A DNA stretch of 9,047 nucleotides from JBOHER01 sp050701115 (GTDB lineage Bacteria; Actinomycetota; Actinomycetes; Mycobacteriales; Pseudonocardiaceae), in contig JBOHER010000271.1 in assembly GCA_050701115.1 (NCBI GenBank), forward strand, positions 1 to 9,047, given 5' to 3'. The stretch's first letter is position 1. Each line of letters begins with the position of its first letter. The position numbers and the translations under genes were made by a program. The notes under the pieces are model-generated. The model did no database searches and was not told the DNA's origin. It saw only the letters and a program-made list of their open reading frames with translations. Of the stretch, positions 5,917 through 9,047 are shown in pieces.

Positions 5917-5944
5917 GGGTGGTTACAGGAGAAAGGCTGCGACA

Positions 5945-6565
5945 ATGCCCGACTTCACCTCGCTTCCGGTGGCCCTCGGGGTACCCGGCGTCCAGATCGC
6001 TCCTGGCGACCATCTGTGTGCCTTCTACCGTGGCCTTGCCGAGCGCGACGAGATCCTCATCCCGTATCTGCGCGAAGGCCTGCTCGCAGGCGACAAGTGC
6101 ATCTGCGTCGTGGATGCCACCGATCCCGAGAGCGTGTTGGCCGTACTTGCCAGTGAACTCGACATCGCGCCGTCGCTGAGCAACCGGCGGCTGGACGTCC
6201 AGCGGTCGCGCGACACCTACCTTCGCGAAGGCAGATTCTCCACCGGCGTGATGCTCGACTTCTGGGAGGAAGCCGTGGGTGGGGCGCTGGCACAGGGATT
6301 CGATTTCGCCAGGGCCGTCGGCGAGATGACCTGGTCCCTGTGTGACCTGCCCGGCGTGGATGAACTGGTGAGCTACGAGTCGGAGCTCAACCGATTCCTG
6401 CCGCGCTATCCGCAGGTGATCTTGTGCTTGTACGACCTGAACCGCTTCAGCGGCGAGGTGTTGCTGGACGTGCTCAAGACGCACCCGAAAGTGCTGGTCG
6501 CCGGCATGCTGGTAGTCAACCCTTACTACCTCGACCCCGATGAGTTCCTCGCGGGCAGGCCGTGA
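5945..6565 (+). CDS. MEDS-domain sensory protein
   Basis: This 206-residue protein is essentially a single MEDS domain (MEthanogen/methylotroph DcmR Sensory domain), a family predicted to sense small hydrocarbon derivatives and named after DcmR, the dichloromethane regulator. Visible hallmarks are GDHLCAFYRG (21-30), a strand with KCICVVD (51-57), the FWEEAVGGALAQGF helix (106-119), GEMTW (126-130), and the C-terminal run VILCLYDLNRFSG (158-170), HPKVLVAGMLVVNPYY (180-195). H23, C25, C161 and H180 are candidates for a ligand or metal site. There is no DNA-binding domain, signal peptide or membrane segment, so it should act in the cytosol through a partner. ATG 5945 follows AGGAGAAAGG; the upstream in-frame ATG 5912 lies inside the -10 element. 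Its stop overlaps the next gene's GTG by 4 bp, so the PucR-type regulator is the obvious partner, which is inference from context. Confidence 0.85.
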   Translation: MPDFTSLPVALGVPGVQIAPGDHLCAFYRGLAERDEILIPYLREGLLAGDKCICVVDATDPESVLAVLASELDIAPSLSNRRLDVQRSRDTYLREGRFSTGVMLDFWEEAVGGALAQGFDFARAVGEMTWSLCDLPGVDELVSYESELNRFLPRYPQVILCLYDLNRFSGEVLLDVLKTHPKVLVAGMLVVNPYYLDPDEFLAGRP

Positions 6566-8259
6566 GCGCGCCCGCCGTGCCGAGTCCGCGTTCGGCAGCG
6601 CCGGACCTGGTGCTGCGTGACCAGCTGTCCAACATGCAGGGGCTGCTGGTCCTTTCGATGCTGATGACCGAAAGCGGCGACGAGCAGCAGATCCTGCACC
6701 TCGCCGGGACGTCCGTGCCGTCGTTCGGGCAGTGCCACATGGGGGGCATCTACCTCACCGACGGCGGTTGGCGGACCCCGCTGCCCTCGGCGAACGGCAG
6801 CAAGGCTCGGCAGTCGGTCGAACAGCGGTTGGTCATGCTGGGTCGCAGCGGCGGCCCAGTCACGATCCCCGGCCAGACGTGGGCGTGGGCGTTGCCGCTA
6901 CGCGGCCTTGGCGGCTACGCGGGGCACATGATCTTCGTCGCCGATGACGAGCCATCGCAAGACGAGCAGTTCCTGCTGCAGGCACTCGCCCAGCAGACCG
7001 GAGTGGCCCTGGCCAACGCCCGGCTGCACGGCAAAGAACGTGCCACCGCCGAGGATCTGCTCGCCGCCAACACCGCGCTGGCCGAGACGGTGCGCGCGTT
7101 GGAGCGGACCACGCAGATCCACGACCGGTTCACCAAGGTCGCCGTCGCCGATCAAGGGCGGGACGGTATCGCGATCGCGCTGCACGAGCTGACCGGATTC
7201 CCGATCGCCGTGGAGGACCGCTACGGCAACCTCCGCGCGTGGGCAGGACCCCACCGGCCCGAGCCCTATCCGAAAGATCCCCCGGCGCGCCGGGAACAGC
7301 TGCTGCGGCGCGCGCTGCGGGAAGGAAAGCCGATCCGCGAGGGTGGGCGGCTGGTCGCGATCGCCAACCCCCGGGTCGATGTGCTCGGCGTCGTGGCGCT
7401 GGTCGACCCCGCCGCCGCGGCCGGAGACCAGGAACTGCTCGCACTGGAATACGCGACCACCGTGCTGTCCATGGAGCTGGTGCGGCTGCGTAGCCTGGCC
7501 GAAACCGAGCTGCGCCTCCGGCGCGACCTTGTCGAGGAACTGCTCTCGGGCACCGACGAGGACAGCGCCCTTGCGCGTGCCCAGGCCCTTGGCTACGACC
7601 TCGAGCGGCCGCATCGGGTGATCGCCGTCGAGGGTCGCGCCCGCGCTCAGGACCAGGACGTCTTCTTCCACGCGGTTCGTCGGGCCGCGCGGTCGATGGA
7701 CGTCGGTTCGATGCTGGTCACCCGCGGCGACACCGTCGTCGTGCTCTCGGACCGGGTTGTGGACTGGGAACAGTTCCGCGAGACCGTGCTGACCGAGTTG
7801 GGTGGCGGCCGTTGCCGGGTCGGTGTCGGCGGTCCGTGCGATCGGCCCGGCGAGTTCCCGCGCTCCTACCGGGAGGCCGGGCTGGCACTGAAGATGCAGC
7901 GGGCGTCGCGCGGCAGCGACCAAGCCGTCGCTTATGAGGAGCTTGGCGTGTACCAGATCCTCGGCGAAGTCGAGAATCCGGCTGCCGTGGAGCGGCTCGT
8001 GCGGCAATGGCTGGGTGCGCTGCTGGACTACGATGCGCGGAAGAACTCCGAACTGGTCAACACCCTCAGTCAGTACCTGGAGTGCGGTGGCAGCTACAAC
8101 GCCTCGGCCGCCACGTTGTGCGTGCACCGCAGCACGCTCAAGTACCGGCTGCAGCGGATCCGGGAGATCTCCGGGCTCGACCTCACGGATCCGGACACTC
8201 ACTTCAACTTACAGCTGGCCACCCGCGCCTGGCGTACCTTGCAGGCGCTGCGGGACTGA
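6562..8259 (+). CDS. GAF-domain PucR/CdaR-type transcriptional regulator
   Basis: This 565-residue cytoplasmic regulator starts at GTG 6562, inside the MEDS stop codon region (GTGA overlap), and has no strong ribosome site of its own, so translational coupling is likely. Domains in order: a GAF-like sensor (about 25-157; LPLRGLGGYAGHMIFVADDE, LLQALAQQTGVALANARL); a helical, probably coiled-coil linker (157-190); a second GAF-like domain (about 190-310; DQGRDGIAIALHELTGFPIAVEDRYG split over 197-222); a CdaR-type degenerate GGDEF-like domain (about 318-465); and a C-terminal PucR helix-turn-helix (about 497-557; LSQYLECGGSYNASAATL, VHRSTLKYRLQRI, LATRAWR). Such proteins typically activate catabolic operons in response to a small ligand. 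The ligand and targets here are unknown; the neighbouring MEDS sensor and the convergent acylating aldehyde dehydrogenase point to short-chain alcohol, aldehyde or sulfonate metabolism. It ends 3 bp from the convergent gene's stop. Confidence 0.92.
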   Translation: MSAPAVPSPRSAAPDLVLRDQLSNMQGLLVLSMLMTESGDEQQILHLAGTSVPSFGQCHMGGIYLTDGGWRTPLPSANGSKARQSVEQRLVMLGRSGGPVTIPGQTWAWALPLRGLGGYAGHMIFVADDEPSQDEQFLLQALAQQTGVALANARLHGKERATAEDLLAANTALAETVRALERTTQIHDRFTKVAVADQGRDGIAIALHELTGFPIAVEDRYGNLRAWAGPHRPEPYPKDPPARREQLLRRALREGKPIREGGRLVAIANPRVDVLGVVALVDPAAAAGDQELLALEYATTVLSMELVRLRSLAETELRLRRDLVEELLSGTDEDSALARAQALGYDLERPHRVIAVEGRARAQDQDVFFHAVRRAARSMDVGSMLVTRGDTVVVLSDRVVDWEQFRETVLTELGGGRCRVGVGGPCDRPGEFPRSYREAGLALKMQRASRGSDQAVAYEELGVYQILGEVENPAAVERLVRQWLGALLDYDARKNSELVNTLSQYLECGGSYNASAATLCVHRSTLKYRLQRIREISGLDLTDPDTHFNLQLATRAWRTLQALRD

Positions 8260-8262
8260 TGA

Positions 8263-9047
8263 TCATCGCCCATACCGCGCCCAGTGCCGCACGAAGAGCT
8301 CCTCTTCACCGACTGGATGCGCATCGATCGGACGCGACACCCACGTCACGTTCACGAAGTGCCGGGCGTTGACATTCTCGGTCGTGATGTTGCCGCCCCA
8401 GGTACCGCAGCTGAGGCTGAGCGTGAACGGCAACCCGTTACGCGGGCTGCCCGCACCCTCATTGAGGTTCTGATTGACCAGCACCCGCGCGGTCCGGGTC
8501 CCCGCGGCCAGCGCATCGACGTGCTCGTCGCTGCCGGTGTGGATACCGCAGGTGTGGCCGAGGCCCTGGTAGCCGGTGATGTCGTTGACCAGCTTGACGG
8601 CCTGCTCGATGCCGCCGGAGTAACGGTAGACGGCCAGCACCACCGACAGCTTCTCCCCGGAGAAGGGATGCTCCTGCCCGACGCCGTCCTCATCGACCAG
8701 CAGAAAAGTGCGGTCGTCGGCGACATCGAAACCCGCCAGCTGGGCGATCATGCCTGCAGGCTTGGCGATGACCTCCGGTGTGGGAATGTGGCTGCCCTCG
8801 GGCCACATCCGCTGCCGCAGCGCGGCTTTCTCCGTCGCGGTGCACCGGTGGCCACCGCGCTCGACGAGCCGGTCCAGCAGCGGCTCGTACACGCTGTCGG
8901 AGACCACGATCGCGTTATCCGCCAGGCAACTCGTCGCCCAGTCGAAGGTCTTCGCGGTCTCAATCGCATTCGCCGCGTCGTCGAGGTCTGCCGTTTCGTC
9001 GACCACGTGCACCGCGTTGCCCACGCCCACCCCGTAGGCCGGGGTGC
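8263..9047 (-). CDS. CoA-acylating aldehyde dehydrogenase, C-terminal part (AdhE-N / sulfoacetaldehyde dehydrogenase-like)
   Basis: The frame is open to the window edge, beginning mid-protein at TPAYGVGVGNAVHVV; about 261 residues of an expected 450-500 are visible. The family oxidises an aldehyde with NAD(P)+ and coenzyme A to an acyl-CoA, or runs in reverse. The catalytic Cys is encoded at 8926-8928 in KTFDWATSCLADNAIVV, aligning with the AdhE context KTFD...ICASEQ. The stretch EHPFSGEKLSVVLAVYR and the C-terminal SCGTWGGNITTENVNARHF are typical of AdhE-N and acylating sulfoacetaldehyde dehydrogenase (SauS), and I think the latter or a similar monofunctional enzyme fits better because no alcohol dehydrogenase domain follows. 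GTG 9030 is an internal valine, not the start. Substrate is not determinable. It converges on the PucR gene with 3 bp between stops. Confidence 0.88.
   Translation of the reverse strand, partial: TPAYGVGVGNAVHVVDETADLDDAANAIETAKTFDWATSCLADNAIVVSDSVYEPLLDRLVERGGHRCTATEKAALRQRMWPEGSHIPTPEVIAKPAGMIAQLAGFDVADDRTFLLVDEDGVGQEHPFSGEKLSVVLAVYRYSGGIEQAVKLVNDITGYQGLGHTCGIHTGSDEHVDALAAGTRTARVLVNQNLNEGAGSPRNGLPFTLSLSCGTWGGNITTENVNARHFVNVTWVSRPIDAHPVGEEELFVRHWARYGR

Larger units (their letters stand above)
5631..5944. other. Gene-free region between the VOC promoter and the MEDS operon
   Basis: No convincing coding sequence is present in these 314 bp. Short open frames on both strands are arginine-rich and have no ribosome site or recognisable motif. 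The left two thirds contain an 11-bp direct repeat. The right end (about 5840-5944) is more AT-rich and holds the likely promoter and a palindrome for the downstream operon. Together with 5566-5630 the full non-coding stretch is 379 bp, large for this compact region. Confidence 0.6.

Noticed and set aside
6898..8202. Open frame of about 430 codons on the minus strand inside the PucR-type gene
   Set aside because: It is a mirror frame of a well-supported gene, with no recognisable domain or ribosome site.

Overview
The window is high-GC DNA with GTG starts, tightly packed genes and several families typical of Actinobacteria (a DevR/DosR-like response regulator, a Phd/YefM-PIN toxin-antitoxin pair, a PucR-type regulator, tandem DUF427). 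A filamentous or Pseudonocardiales-like actinomycete is a reasonable guess, but the sequence alone does not fix genus. Nothing suggests phage or conjugative DNA, and there are no rRNA, tRNA or CRISPR features.

Layout. Positions 1-140 are intergenic with an imperfect inverted repeat. At 141-788 (-) lies an orphan NarL/FixJ response regulator close to DevR/DosR. Divergent from it is a 790-residue SEC-C zinc-motif protein (918-3290, +). The 129-bp spacer between them holds a perfect 9-bp inverted repeat and a five-copy CGACC microsatellite. Convergent with the SEC-C gene is a vapBC-type toxin-antitoxin operon (antitoxin 3707-3985, PIN toxin 3310-3714, both -), overlapping by 8 bp and apparently read from a leaderless promoter embedded in a repeat-rich operator. 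Just upstream, on the same strand, is a small MTH1187/YkoF-like thiamine-binding protein (4018-4320). Divergent from that is a two-domain DUF427 protein (4416-5171, +), followed tail-to-tail by a VOC/glyoxalase-fold protein (5182-5565, -). The VOC promoter has the 19-bp spacer and dyad expected of MerR-family control.

A 379-bp gene-free region (5566-5944) then leads into a two-gene operon: a MEDS sensory-domain protein (5945-6565) and a GAF/PucR transcription regulator (6562-8259), joined by a 4-bp GTGA overlap. Convergent with only 3 bp between stops is the C-terminal part of a CoA-acylating aldehyde dehydrogenase (8263 to the window edge, -), resembling AdhE-N/sulfoacetaldehyde dehydrogenase.

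How they may work together. Most genes look like independent small units. The clearest functional group is MEDS + PucR + acylating aldehyde dehydrogenase. MEDS domains are predicted to sense small hydrocarbon derivatives and PucR proteins regulate catabolic genes, so a sensor-regulator couple controlling aldehyde/C2 metabolism is a plausible inference. It is the part most worth following up. The rest is ordinary chromosomal content with some well-formed regulatory sites.
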